Part shown: positions 34,848-43,588 of the stretch, in pieces
Layout: every line of letters starts with the position of its first letter
Position numbering within the stretch: position 1 is the stretch's first letter
Source of the DNA: Methylobacillus methanolivorans
GTDB taxonomy: Bacteria > Pseudomonadota > Gammaproteobacteria > Burkholderiales > Methylophilaceae
Direction of reading: 5' to 3'
Assembly (NCBI RefSeq): GCF_044751345.1
Contig: NZ_JBIWXY010000001.1
Location: forward strand, 1,736,001 to 1,800,000
DNA length: 64,000 bases
Translations under genes and position numbers: made by a program
The notes under the pieces: model-generated
Database searches by the model: none
What the model saw: the letters and a program-made list of their open reading frames with translations, nothing else
Told to the model about the DNA's origin: nothing

Positions 34848-35300
34848 ATGAGCCTCAACATAGACGTCAAAATACTGGATAGCCGCTTGCAACATATGTT
34901 ACCCAGCTATGCGACGCCAGGCTCCGCAGGCCTGGACCTGCGTGCCTGCATAGAACACACGCAAACCCTGGCACCAGGCGAGACCATCATGATCCCTACC
35001 GGCATGGCCATTCACCTTGCTGACCCAAACTATGCTGCCTTGATATTGCCCCGCTCTGGCTTGGGCCACAAACACGGTATCGTCCTGGGCAATCTGGTCG
35101 GCCTGATCGACTCCGATTATCAAGGTCAGCTCTTGGTCTCCTGCTGGAACCGCGGTAAAGAAAGCTTCCTGCTTAACCCGATGGAACGTATCGCTCAACT
35201 GGTCATTGTCCCCGTCATACAGGCAAGCTTCAATATCGTCGAGGATTTCGCCGCCAGTGAGCGCGGCACAGGTGGATTTGGCAGTACAGGCACACAGTAA
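34848..35300 (+). CDS. dut: dUTP diphosphatase
   Basis: A 150-residue homotrimeric dUTPase that hydrolyses dUTP to dUMP, preventing uracil incorporation and feeding thymidylate synthesis. All five motifs are seen: PGSAGLDLRA, PRSGLGHKHG, GLIDSDYQGQL, RIAQLVIVPV and the flexible RGTGGFGSTG tail. The chosen ATG at 34848 gives the standard length; a longer frame open from 34683 lies inside coaBC and is unrelated. Coupled to coaBC. Confidence 0.97.
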   Translation: MSLNIDVKILDSRLQHMLPSYATPGSAGLDLRACIEHTQTLAPGETIMIPTGMAIHLADPNYAALILPRSGLGHKHGIVLGNLVGLIDSDYQGQLLVSCWNRGKESFLLNPMERIAQLVIVPVIQASFNIVEDFAASERGTGGFGSTGTQ

Positions 35301-35327
35301 GTTTCTAACAAAAATCTTTGAATCCAC

Positions 35328-35357
35328 TTGAAAAGAATTGGTTTTTCATGGTATAAA
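35328..35357 (+). promoter_or_regulatory. sigma-70 promoter of rpmB-rpmG
   Basis: TTGAAA, an 18-base spacer and TATAAA, with the predicted start near 35364 and the rpmB ATG at 35387. It lies in the 86-base gap after dut. Confidence 0.7.
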
Positions 35358-35386
35358 TGCGGTCTTTTCGAATTTCGGAGTCCGCC

Positions 35387-35623
35387 ATGGCACGCGTATG
35401 TCAGGTAACCGGCAAAAAGCCGATGGTTGGGAATAATGTTTCCCACGCAAACAACAAGACCAAGCGTCGTTTCCTTCCTAACCTGCAAAACCGCAAGTTC
35501 TGGGTTGAGAGCGAAAACCGCTGGGTTAGCCTACGTATCACCAATGCTGCTCTGCGCACTATCGACAAGAATGGTATCGATGCTGTTCTGGCTGATCTGC
35601 GCGCCAGCGGCGAAAAGATCTAA
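35387..35623 (+). CDS. rpmB: 50S ribosomal protein L28
   Basis: A 78-residue L28, a late-assembling large-subunit protein near the E site. The sequence MARVCQVTGKKPMVGNNVSHANNKTKRRF is typical. It has no zinc CxxC pairs, so it is the zinc-independent form. CGGAG lies upstream of the ATG; an in-frame ATG ten codons earlier overlaps the promoter and is rejected. Paired with rpmG. Confidence 0.98.
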   Translation: MARVCQVTGKKPMVGNNVSHANNKTKRRFLPNLQNRKFWVESENRWVSLRITNAALRTIDKNGIDAVLADLRASGEKI

Positions 35624-35633
35624 GGACTGAATC

Positions 35634-35789
35634 ATGCGTGAAAAAATCAAACTGGAATCCAGCGCAGGTACTGGTCACTTCTACACCACGACCAAGAACA
35701 AGCGCACCATGCCAGAAAAAATGGAGATCAAGAAGTTTGATCCCGTTGCTCGTAAGCATGTCCTGTACAAGGAAACCAAGCTGAAGTAA
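35634..35789 (+). CDS. rpmG: 50S ribosomal protein L33
   Basis: A 51-residue L33 (MREKIKLESSAGTGHFYTTTKNKRT to VLYKETKLK) of the large subunit, ten bases after rpmB. It contains no cysteine at all, so it is the zinc-free C-minus type. AAGGA precedes the ATG. Confidence 0.97.
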   Translation: MREKIKLESSAGTGHFYTTTKNKRTMPEKMEIKKFDPVARKHVLYKETKLK

Positions 35790-35805
35790 TTCGGCATTGG
35801 TAGAT

Positions 35806-35834
35806 AAAAAAGCCCGCAAATGCGGGCTTTTTTT
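35806..35834 (+). terminator. intrinsic terminator of rpmB-rpmG
   Basis: Stem GCCCGCA/TGCGGGC with a two-base minimal loop, flanked by A6 on the left and T7 on the right; a textbook terminator 22 bases after rpmG. Confidence 0.93.
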
Positions 35835-35882
35835 ATTGCACAATACTACCGAACAACTTTATTTAATTCTGATCGATTCATC

Positions 35883-36134
35883 ATGCTTAATCTTGATATA
35901 TCTATAAGCACATTGCCGGAAGTAATTAAGGATATTCTATCTGAAGCAAATCTTGTGCTCACGCCTCAGGAGATTAGAGAAGCAATTAAACTACATTACC
36001 CACAGTTTTATAGCACTGAATCACATCAACGCAATGTAGCAAAAGGCAATTACACCAATCTGGCACGCTCTCCTTGCTCAAATTTATGGTGCAGTTCGCA
36101 CCAACGAAGATTTCTTTTGCGACAGATCTTCTAA
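35883..36134 (+). pseudogene. 5' part of a frameshifted HTH + T5orf172 gene
   Basis: The frame encodes MLNLDISISTLPEVIKDI, then LTPQEIREAIKLHYPQFYSTESHQRNVAK, a winged-helix-like start, before running into nonsense and stopping at 36134. Removing one A from the A4 run at 36041-36044 joins it in frame to the downstream reading frame as one 213-residue protein whose middle reads IWHALLAQIYGAVRTNEDFFCDRS, a plausible continuation of the helix-turn-helix. The stretch is much more AT-rich than its surroundings. It may be a real frameshift or a sequence error; function is unknown. Confidence 0.7.
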
Positions 36135-36138
36135 ACCG

Positions 36139-36525
36139 ATGAAAATATCTCTGAGTAGAACAGAGTTAATGGATGATATTCCTGAAGTTGAAGACTTTGA
36201 GAGCACTTCAGGTAAAGTTTATGTATTGAGAACCGGGACTTTTACCAAAAATGGAAAAGAAATAATAAAAATTGGATATACCTCGCAAGATGTATCACAA
36301 CGAATATCTCAACTGTACACCACAGGTGTTCCATTCGAGTTCATCATTCATGCGGTATATCAAACTTCTAACCATATTGAACTAGAGCAAGCCCTACACA
36401 AGCTGCTTGCAAACTTCAGATTAAATAAGTCGAGAGAGTTCTTTACTGAGGAAGCGCTGGCTTATATAGAGAGAATCGTTGAAATACACCATGCGATTCA
36501 AAAACAAAGCATACAAGCTATTTGA
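36139..36525 (+). CDS. T5orf172/MUG113-type GIY-YIG-like domain (3' part of frameshifted gene)
   Basis: 128 residues, whose 10-115 region reads KVYVLRTGTFTKNGKEIIKIGYTSQDVSQRISQLYTTG, then HIELEQALHKLLANFRLNKSREFFTEEAL. This is the T5orf172/MUG113 fold related to GIY-YIG nucleases, common in phages and bacterial accessory genes. The apparent ATG at 36139 is probably internal to a longer gene beginning at 35883 (see the previous entry), because the same frame continues upstream as IYGAVRTNEDFFCDRSSKP. The stop lies one base from the convergent mscS stop. Low GC suggests acquisition. Confidence 0.65.
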   Translation: MKISLSRTELMDDIPEVEDFESTSGKVYVLRTGTFTKNGKEIIKIGYTSQDVSQRISQLYTTGVPFEFIIHAVYQTSNHIELEQALHKLLANFRLNKSREFFTEEALAYIERIVEIHHAIQKQSIQAI

Positions 36526-36526
36526 T

Positions 36527-37831
36527 TCAATTCACAGCCCCATCAAGTGCATCGCCTACCTGTTCGGTGCTGATGCCATGCCCAAACACATGCACCTCGC
36601 GTTGCGGGAACGGAATGGAAATACCACGAGCCTTGAACTCATCCCATAAATTGAGGTACACGGTGGAGGGAATATCCCCTGCGCCATTCTCAGGATCGGG
36701 CACCCATACAGTGAGGTTAAGGTCGATACCACTCTCCCCAAAGCCCACCAGTTTGGCATCCGGCGCTGGCTCCTTCATCACACGAGGATGACGGCCTGCA
36801 ACCTCCTTCATTAGCTCCAACGTCGCCCTCAGGTCAGTGTCATATCCCACCTGGATAGGCAAGGCAATCTTCACCCGCCTGCGTGTCGCAGTATGATTAA
36901 CCACGGCACTGGTAATCAAGGTTTCATTGGGAATAATCACGTCAGTGCCATCCAGCTGGCGCAATACCATATACCTTGAGCGTAACTCCTGCACACTACC
37001 GTAATAGGAACCGATAGTAACAAAATCCCCCAGGCTCATAGACTCATCGAGCAGGATGATAAAACCACTGACATAGTTGCTGGCAATTTTCTGCAAGCCA
37101 AAGCCCAAACCAACGCCCAGGGCGCCGCCAAATACAGACAGCAAGGTAATATCCAGCCCGACCGCAGATAAAGCCACCAGAACGGCAATAAACACAAAAG
37201 CAATGCGGATTACTTTATTGATCACCACACGCATATTGATGTTGATATTGGTCGCCTGCATCAACTTGTTTTCGATCAGGCGACTCAACCACAAGGCAAT
37301 AAATACAGTAACCAGCACCGTGAACAAGCCTTGTATCACCAACCACAGACTGACCGCACTCTTGCCGATGTTAAAGCGCACGCTATCCAGTGCCGCAATA
37401 ATGTCCGGCAATAAGCCAGTCACATGTAACACCAGGATCAGCCAGACCACCGTGGAAAATACATTTTCGGTCGCTCTTAGCCACCCACTGGGGGAGAATA
37501 CATACCGCAATACATAGACAGCCAGGCGAATCACCGCCATCGCAATCAATAGCCTGGAAGCAAGCTCCAACAAGTTGGCGTTATACCAATGACTGATCAC
37601 CAACTGCCCCAACCACACCATCAATAAAGACGAAATCGGGAACAAGACACGCGTTAATCCCTCGATCGCGGCCTGATGCACATTGCTGTTGGCAAGCCTA
37701 GCGCGCTGCAGGCTGTTGATAGACCAGGCAATCAGCAGGCTACCCAGAATAATGCCGACCTGCCATAGCATAGCTGCAGAGGAGAAATCATCAACCAGCT
37801 CTTGCCAGACCGTGAATATCGTATTGTTCAT
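36527..37831 (-). CDS. MscS-family mechanosensitive channel
   Basis: A 434-residue inner-membrane protein with an N-terminal bundle of about four helices, then the MscS pore helix region (VFGGALGVGLGFGLQKIASNYVSGFIILLDESMSLGDFVTIG, near residues 238-280) and the cytoplasmic beta and alpha/beta vestibule. It would vent solutes under hypo-osmotic shock. It overlaps the upstream mgtE stop by four bases, so the two are cotranscribed and coupled. The closest named relatives (MscK or small YbdG/YnaI types) cannot be separated by eye. Confidence 0.9.
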   Translation of the reverse strand: MNNTIFTVWQELVDDFSSAAMLWQVGIILGSLLIAWSINSLQRARLANSNVHQAAIEGLTRVLFPISSLLMVWLGQLVISHWYNANLLELASRLLIAMAVIRLAVYVLRYVFSPSGWLRATENVFSTVVWLILVLHVTGLLPDIIAALDSVRFNIGKSAVSLWLVIQGLFTVLVTVFIALWLSRLIENKLMQATNININMRVVINKVIRIAFVFIAVLVALSAVGLDITLLSVFGGALGVGLGFGLQKIASNYVSGFIILLDESMSLGDFVTIGSYYGSVQELRSRYMVLRQLDGTDVIIPNETLITSAVVNHTATRRRVKIALPIQVGYDTDLRATLELMKEVAGRHPRVMKEPAPDAKLVGFGESGIDLNLTVWVPDPENGAGDIPSTVYLNLWDEFKARGISIPFPQREVHVFGHGISTEQVGDALDGAVN

Positions 37832-39267
37832 AGTAGGAAAATCGTCGCCAACCCGAGGAAAATAAAGAATCCGCCACTATCCGTGACTGCCGTAATCAAG
37901 ACGCTGGAACCCACCGCAGGATCACGATTGAATTTTGTCGTCATTACCAGTGGGATCATGACCCCCATCACGGCTGCCAGCAACAAGTTCAATGTCATCG
38001 CCGCAGTCATCACAACCCCTAAGGCAATGCTGCCATACAGCAGATACGCAAGAATCCCCAACACACTACCCCAGATCAGGCCATTCAATAGACCAACGCC
38101 AGTTTCCTTGATGAGTAGTGACTTGGTGTTGTGACCTGCGATCTGCCCGAGCGCCAGGCCACGTACGATCATAGTTGTCGTTTGGTTACCTGAATTGCCG
38201 CCTATACCTGCCACAATCGGCATCAGGGCGGCCAGCGCCACGATCTTCTCAATGGAGCCTTCAAACAAGCCAATGACGCGAGAGGCAACGAATGCTGTCA
38301 CCAAGTTAATGGCCAGCCACATCCAGCGGTTTTGGACTGACTTCCATACCGAGGCAAAGATATCTTCTTCTTCACGCAAACCTGCCATGGACAGCATATC
38401 GCTTTCCGCTTCCTCGCGGATGTAGTCCATCACCGTATCTACCGTCAGCCGGCCAACCAGGCGATTATTGTCATCCACCACAGGAGCCGTTACCAAGTCA
38501 TAACGCTCGAAGGCCTTGGCAGCCTCATCAGCTTTATCTTCCGGGTGAAATACCACAGCATCGTCCGCCATGACATCAGCCACGCCGGAATCCAGGTCAT
38601 TGACCACCAAACGCTTCAAGGGCAGTACGCCACGCAATACATCATTGCGGTCAACGACAAATAACTTATCGGTATGATCAGGCAAGCTACCGATACGTCG
38701 CAAATAGCGTAAAGCCACCTCCAGGCTGATATCCTCTCGAATCGTGATGATATCGAAGTCCATCAAGCCACCTACGGCATCATCGGAATACGACAGCGCA
38801 GACTGCAAACGCTCGCGATTACGGCTGTCCAGGCTTTCCAATAACTCCTGCAACACGTCTTTCGGCAAGTCAGGAGCCAGGTCAGCCAACTCGTCCGTAT
38901 CCAGCTGTTCAGCGGCAGCGAGCAATTCGTCGCTGTCCATGTCTGCGATCAGCGTCTGGCGCACAGCATCCGACACTTCCAGCAGGATTTCACCGTCACG
39001 CTCGGCCTTGACCAGATCCCAGACGTCCAGACGCTGCTCTAATGGCAAGGCCTCCAGGATATAAGCAACGTCGGCAGGATGTAGGCTATCCAGCTTCTTT
39101 TGCAGCTCTGCAAGGTTCTGCCTATGTACCAGCGTCTGCACTAACTCCTGCTTAGGCATTTCCTGCTTATGCACCAACTCCTCAACCAGACGATGCTTGT
39201 TCAGCAGGGTAATCACCTGCTGCAGGCTCTCCTGCAAACTTTCCTTTGATTCCTGAATATCCGCCAT
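37828..39267 (-). CDS. mgtE: MgtE-type magnesium transporter
   Basis: A 479-residue homodimeric magnesium channel. Order: N-domain helical superhelix (residues about 35-135, LHPADVAYILEALPLEQRLDVWDLV), two CBS domains (about 140-270), a connecting helix and five membrane helices from about residue 310, including the family segment ALMPIVAGIGGNSGNQTTTMIVRGLALGQI. The acidic cytosolic domain senses magnesium. It is first of a two-gene unit with the MscS channel. The 217-base 5' region (39268-39484) contains a short stem AATGCC/GGCATT at 39302-39318 but no recognisable magnesium riboswitch. Confidence 0.95.
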   Translation of the reverse strand: MADIQESKESLQESLQQVITLLNKHRLVEELVHKQEMPKQELVQTLVHRQNLAELQKKLDSLHPADVAYILEALPLEQRLDVWDLVKAERDGEILLEVSDAVRQTLIADMDSDELLAAAEQLDTDELADLAPDLPKDVLQELLESLDSRNRERLQSALSYSDDAVGGLMDFDIITIREDISLEVALRYLRRIGSLPDHTDKLFVVDRNDVLRGVLPLKRLVVNDLDSGVADVMADDAVVFHPEDKADEAAKAFERYDLVTAPVVDDNNRLVGRLTVDTVMDYIREEAESDMLSMAGLREEEDIFASVWKSVQNRWMWLAINLVTAFVASRVIGLFEGSIEKIVALAALMPIVAGIGGNSGNQTTTMIVRGLALGQIAGHNTKSLLIKETGVGLLNGLIWGSVLGILAYLLYGSIALGVVMTAAMTLNLLLAAVMGVMIPLVMTTKFNRDPAVGSSVLITAVTDSGGFFIFLGLATIFLL

Positions 39268-39484
39268 ATGCTTTTGAAACCTGTGCCAATATGTTGAGGA
39301 AAATGCCTGGCAGGCATTGGTTACCGTAAGAAATTATATATTCAGCATCAAGATCACTTCAGCGAATACTAAACTATTTCTTTAAGTATCTTGGATGAGC
39401 GCAAGATTTTTCTATAACTTGATATTTCACAAGAGACCATCAAGCGTAAAACACCAGCAATTACTTCCACGTATTTTGACAATA

Positions 39485-39511
39485 AAAAAGCCGGTTAAAA
39501 ACCGGCTTTTT
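39485..39511. terminator. bidirectional intrinsic terminator after rplQ
   Basis: AAAAAGCCGGTT, a three-base loop and AACCGGCTTTTT form a perfect 12-bp stem with U-runs on either strand. It ends the minus-strand ribosomal protein run after rplQ. Confidence 0.92.
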
Positions 39512-39531
39512 CATGGATAACTACTGCTGAT

Positions 39532-39927
39532 TTATTCAGCTGCTACAACTTCACCATCTGTAGCCAATTCTGGGCGATCAACCAGCTCAACCAGCGCCAT
39601 AGGTGCATTGTCACCTACGCGGAAGCCGCACTTGAGGATACGCAGGTAACCACCGTTACGAGTTTGGTAACGAGGACCCAACTCATTGAACAGTTTGCCA
39701 ACGATATCACGATCACGCAGGCGGCTGAATGCCAAACGGCGGTTAGCCAGCGTTGCTTCCTTGCCCAGAGTAATCAAAGGCTCTGCAACACGACGCAGCT
39801 CCTTTGCCTTTGGCAAGGTTGTCTTGATGATTTCATGGCGTAGCAGAGAGTTAGCCATGTTACGCAACATAGCCTGACGATGGCTGCTGGTGCGGTTTAA
39901 TTTACGATTGCTGTTGCGATGACGCAT
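39532..39927 (-). CDS. rplQ: 50S ribosomal protein L17
   Basis: A 131-residue L17 (MRHRNSNRKLNRTSSHRQAMLRNMANSLLRHE), large-subunit protein near the exit tunnel. It is the last gene of the alpha operon, ten bases after rpoA, and has the typical C-terminal extension VELVDRPE. Followed by a strong terminator. Confidence 0.98.
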   Translation of the reverse strand: MRHRNSNRKLNRTSSHRQAMLRNMANSLLRHEIIKTTLPKAKELRRVAEPLITLGKEATLANRRLAFSRLRDRDIVGKLFNELGPRYQTRNGGYLRILKCGFRVGDNAPMALVELVDRPELATDGEVVAAE

Positions 39928-39937
39928 AGTGATTCCC

Positions 39938-40924
39938 TCACACCTTTTCCAGGCCCGCAGGTGGCCAGTTTTCTAGTTTCATGCCTAATGTCAGGCCCTT
40001 GGAGGCCAGTACATCCTTAATCTCATTCAAAGATTTACGGCCTAGATTTGGTGCTTTCAACAGCTCATTTTCAGTGCGCTGAATCAGGTCACCAATGTAA
40101 TAAATATTTTCTGCCTTCAAGCAGTTTGCAGAGCGTACTGTCAGCTCCAGATCATCCACTGGACGCAGCAGGATAGGATCCACTTGAGGTGTTTGCTTTA
40201 CTTCCACTTCAGAAGGAGCACCTTCCAAATCAGCAAACACGGAAAGCTGCCCCATCAAGATACGTGCGGCATCACGGATAGCTTGCTCAGGCTCGACCAC
40301 GCCGTTGGTTTCAACGTCCATGATCAACTTATCCAAGTCAGTACGCTGCTCAACACGAGCACTTTCAACTTGGTAACTTACCTTGCTAATCGGGCTGAAA
40401 GAAGCATCCACCTGGATAAACCCAAGTACACGATCTTCATCTTCGCTCTTCTGACGCTGTGGAACAGGCTGGTAACCACGACCCATTTCAACCTTCACTT
40501 CAAGATTGAGCTTACCGCCTTTAGTCAGATGAGCAATTACATGCTCAGGGTTAGCAATCTCTGCATCATGACCTGTTTCAAAGTCACCTGCAGTTACCAC
40601 ACCCTCAACACTCTTGTTCAGTGTCAGCGTAGTTTCACTCTTGCTATTCAGCTTGAGTGCAACACCTTTGAGGTTCAGCAGGATATCTACCACGTCTTCC
40701 TGCACGCCATCCAGTGTAGAGTACTCATGCACTACACCATCAATCTTGACTTCTGTAATAGCAAAGCCAGGAATGGAAGACAGCAATACTCGACGCAAGG
40801 CATTACCCAGCGTGTAACCAAAACCGCGCTCCATTGGCTCCAGTGTCACACGTGCACGCACGGGCGAAATCACCTCGACATCAACAACGCGTGGCTTCAA
40901 ATATTCAGTCGGACTGTTTTGCAT
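39938..40924 (-). CDS. rpoA: RNA polymerase alpha subunit
   Basis: A 328-residue alpha subunit. The N-terminal dimerisation domain (residues about 1-235, GFGYTLGNALRRVLLSSIPG) scaffolds polymerase assembly. The C-terminal domain (about 245-328, SANCLKAENIYYIGDLIQRTENELLKAPNLGRKSLNEIKDVL) binds UP elements and activators; residues of the DNA-contacting 265-determinant region are present. AAGGAT precedes the ATG. It directly follows rpsK here, without rpsD. Confidence 0.99.
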   Translation of the reverse strand: MQNSPTEYLKPRVVDVEVISPVRARVTLEPMERGFGYTLGNALRRVLLSSIPGFAITEVKIDGVVHEYSTLDGVQEDVVDILLNLKGVALKLNSKSETTLTLNKSVEGVVTAGDFETGHDAEIANPEHVIAHLTKGGKLNLEVKVEMGRGYQPVPQRQKSEDEDRVLGFIQVDASFSPISKVSYQVESARVEQRTDLDKLIMDVETNGVVEPEQAIRDAARILMGQLSVFADLEGAPSEVEVKQTPQVDPILLRPVDDLELTVRSANCLKAENIYYIGDLIQRTENELLKAPNLGRKSLNEIKDVLASKGLTLGMKLENWPPAGLEKV

Positions 40925-40963
40925 AGCTATCCTTACGGTCCTCGATTACTTTAAATAAATCAA

Positions 40964-40986
40964 CCACGACAACCAGGTTATCGTGG
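40964..40986 (-). other. hairpin in the rpsK-rpoA gap, where rpsD is normally found
   Basis: On the minus strand CCACGATAAC pairs with GTTGTCGTGG around a three-base loop. The gap is only 81 bases (40925-41005), so rpsD is absent from this operon. The stem could be a processing or translational control site; function unknown. Confidence 0.6.
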
Positions 40987-41005
40987 CTGCAACCTTATAT
41001 CCAGC

Positions 41006-41395
41006 TTAGATACGGCGCTTTTTCGGTGGACGGCAACCATTGTGCGGCACAGGGGTTACGTCAGAAATGCTGGTGATCTTGAAACCAACGGCATTCAATG
41101 CACGTACAGCAGATTCACGACCTGGGCCTGGGCCCTTGATGCGCACTTCAAGATTCTTAACACCACATTCCTGAGCAGCCTTACCAGCAGCTTCAGCAGC
41201 TACCTGAGCAGCAAAAGGGGTGCTCTTACGAGAGCCCTTGAAACCCTGACCACCCGATGTAGCCCAAGACAAAGCATTGCCTTGGCGATCAGTGATGGTA
41301 ATGATGGTGTTGTTGAAAGAAGCATGCACGTGAGCAATGCCCTCGGCAATATTCTTTTTGACTTTCTTGCGTACGCGTACGTTAGCTTTAGCCAT
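41006..41395 (-). CDS. rpsK: 30S ribosomal protein S11
   Basis: A 129-residue S11 of the small-subunit platform (IAHVHASFNNTIITITDRQGNALSWATSGGQGFKGSRKSTPFAAQ, C-terminal PPKKRRI). It follows rpsM by 13 bases in the alpha operon. The KPGKKRR-like basic tail is normal. Confidence 0.99.
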   Translation of the reverse strand: MAKANVRVRKKVKKNIAEGIAHVHASFNNTIITITDRQGNALSWATSGGQGFKGSRKSTPFAAQVAAEAAGKAAQECGVKNLEVRIKGPGPGRESAVRALNAVGFKITSISDVTPVPHNGCRPPKKRRI

Positions 41396-41408
41396 TATTT
41401 GCTATTCC

Positions 41409-41771
41409 TTACTTGGATGCCTTGATAGGCTTGATTGGACCCTTGCGAGTGCGCGCATTGGTCTTGGTACGTTGACCACGAACAGGCAAACCGCGACGAT
41501 GACGGATACCACGATAGCAGCCAAGATCCATCAAGCGCTTGATATTCATTGTCACTTCGCGGCGCAGATCACCTTCCACCTGCAGCTTGGCGACTTCATC
41601 ACGCAGCTTTTCTACTTCAGCGTCATTCAGATCCTTGATCTTCGCTGTCGCGGATACACCTGCAGCCAGACAAATTTGTTTTGCCGTAGTACGGCCCACA
41701 CCGTAAATCGAAGTCAATGCGATTTCAGTATGTTTATGATTTGGGATATTTACCCCTGCTATACGAGCCAT
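41409..41771 (-). CDS. rpsM: 30S ribosomal protein S13
   Basis: A 120-residue S13 ([30 protein letters not shown], tail [13 protein letters not shown]) at the head of the small subunit, contacting the large subunit and P-site tRNA. First gene of the alpha portion. The 124-base gap to rpmJ is AT-rich and could hold the alpha promoter; no clear boxes were chosen. Confidence 0.99.
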
Positions 41772-41895
41772 GTAGCTACTCCAAAATAATGGCGCATCGT
41801 TTTCAAATCGCCAAAAAAGCCCAAAATTTTAACAGCTTGACAAGTTTTTAACAAATAGATTAAAAACCTGTCCCTTTTAAAACCACGTTACCGGA

Positions 41896-42009
41896 TTAAC
41901 CCTGGCGTTGCTTATGACGTGGGTCAGTGCAAATAATACGCACAACACCACGGCGGCGAACCACCTTGCAATTACGGCACAATGTCTTCACTGATGCACG
42001 AACTCTCAT
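41896..42009 (-). CDS. rpmJ: 50S ribosomal protein L36
   Basis: A 37-residue L36, MRVRASVKTLCRNCKVVRRR with the end DPRHKQRQG. Cys11, Cys14, Cys27 and His32 form the zinc-ribbon ligands, so this is the zinc-binding C-plus form, unlike the zinc-free L33 and L28 in this window. It lies between infA and rpsM as in related operons. Confidence 0.97.
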   Translation of the reverse strand: MRVRASVKTLCRNCKVVRRRGVVRIICTDPRHKQRQG

Positions 42010-42031
42010 CTCTCACCTCTTCGCAAAAAAC

Positions 42032-42250
42032 TTACTTGGCGCGGAATATAATTCGCGCACGCGATAAATCATAAGGAGTCATTTCCACGGTGACCTTGTC
42101 ACCGGGCAGGATACGAATGTAGTGCATGCGCATCTTGCCTGAAATATAGCCCAGGACGACATGGCCATTTTCCAGTTTGACCCTAAACGTTGCATTTGGG
42201 AGGTTCTCAAGAACCTCGCCTTGCATTTCAATACGATCTTCTTTTGCCAT
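42032..42250 (-). CDS. infA: translation initiation factor IF-1
   Basis: A 72-residue S1-like OB-fold protein (MAKEDRIEMQGEVLENLPNATFRVKLENGHVVLGYISGKMRMHYIRI) that binds the ribosomal A site during initiation. It lies eight bases after secY and before rpmJ; normal length. Confidence 0.98.
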   Translation of the reverse strand: MAKEDRIEMQGEVLENLPNATFRVKLENGHVVLGYISGKMRMHYIRILPGDKVTVEMTPYDLSRARIIFRAK

Positions 42251-42258
42251 ACTAAAGA

Positions 42259-43581
42259 TTAACGCGGTAGACCCGCACCACCCTTAAAGTTAGCTTTTTT
42301 CAGCAAGCCTTCATATTGATGTGACATCAAGTGGGATTGAACCTGGGCCATAAAGTCCATGGTCACCACCACGATAATCAGCAATGAAGTACCACCAAAA
42401 TAGAATGGAACATTGAACTTCAAAATCAAGAACTCTGGCAGCAAACATACTGCAGTGATATACAGTGCACCAGCCAAGGTCAAACGACCCATGATGCGAT
42501 CAATGTATCGCGCAGTTTGCTCACCAGGACGGATTCCTGGAACAAATGCACCACTCTTCTTCAAGTTATCTGCAGTTTCCTTTGGGTTGAATACCAACGC
42601 CGTATAAAAGAAACAGAAGAAGATAATGGCTGTAGCAAAGAAAATAATATAAAGCGGCTGACCTGGGGACAGGGTTGAACCAATGTCCTTGAGCCAAGAC
42701 ATGCTTTCGTGACTACCAAACCAGCCTGCCATGGTCGCAGGAAACAAGATAATGCTAGAAGCAAAAATCGGCGGAATTACACCGGCCATATTCAACTTCA
42801 ATGGCAAATGACTTGTTTGCCCACCAAATACCTTACGACCCACCTGACGCTTGGCATAGTTCACTGTAATTTTGCGTTGACCACGTTCAACAAAGACAAC
42901 AAACGCAGTCACAAGCACAGCAGCAACAAACAGGAACAATACCAACGGAATGGAAAACGCACCTGTACGAGCCAACTCCAGCGTTCCACCGATCGCATGC
43001 GGCAATCCAGCAACAATACCCGCGAAAATGATGATGGAGATACCATTACCAATTCCACGTTCAGTGATCTGTTCACCTAGCCACATCAGGAACATCGTAC
43101 CGCCAACCAAAGTAATCACAGTGGTAAAACGGAACATCAAACCTGGATCAAGTACGAGACCAGCTTGACCCTCCAGTGCAATAGCAATACCCAAAGCCTG
43201 GAAAGTTGCCAAGAACACTGTGCCATAGCGTGTGTATTTGGTAATTGTACGGCGTCCGCTCTCGCCCTCTTTCTTCAACTGTTCCATGCGTGGTGATACC
43301 ACGGTCAGGAGCTGCATGATAATAGAGGCCGAAATATACGGCATGATACCCAAGGCAAAAATAGTAAAACGCTCCAAGGCACCGCCCGAGAACATATTAA
43401 ACATACCTAGGATACCGCCACTCTGCGATTCAAACAGACGGGCAAGCACATCCGGATCAATACCAGGAACCGGAATGTGCGCGCCAAGGCGGAAAACGAT
43501 CAAGGCACCCAATACGAAAAGCAAGCGGTTTTTCAACTCGCTGACTTTTCCCACTGCACCAAAAATACTATCGTTAGCCAC
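42259..43581 (-). CDS. secY: preprotein translocase subunit SecY
   Basis: A 440-residue SecY with ten membrane helices, the central pore of the Sec translocon. Family segments include RLGAHIPVPGIDP near residue 32, GERGIGNG (here TERGIGNGISIIIFAGIVAGLP) near 175 and the cytosolic loops for SecA and ribosome binding. It follows rplO by seven bases at the end of the spc operon. Confidence 0.99.
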   Translation of the reverse strand: MANDSIFGAVGKVSELKNRLLFVLGALIVFRLGAHIPVPGIDPDVLARLFESQSGGILGMFNMFSGGALERFTIFALGIMPYISASIIMQLLTVVSPRMEQLKKEGESGRRTITKYTRYGTVFLATFQALGIAIALEGQAGLVLDPGLMFRFTTVITLVGGTMFLMWLGEQITERGIGNGISIIIFAGIVAGLPHAIGGTLELARTGAFSIPLVLFLFVAAVLVTAFVVFVERGQRKITVNYAKRQVGRKVFGGQTSHLPLKLNMAGVIPPIFASSIILFPATMAGWFGSHESMSWLKDIGSTLSPGQPLYIIFFATAIIFFCFFYTALVFNPKETADNLKKSGAFVPGIRPGEQTARYIDRIMGRLTLAGALYITAVCLLPEFLILKFNVPFYFGGTSLLIIVVVTMDFMAQVQSHLMSHQYEGLLKKANFKGGAGLPR

Positions 43582-43588
43582 GAATTGA

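Noticed and set aside
39268..39484. Possible magnesium riboswitch before mgtE
   Set aside because: Only a short stem at 39302-39318 is visible; no M-box-like multi-helix arrangement could be traced by eye.
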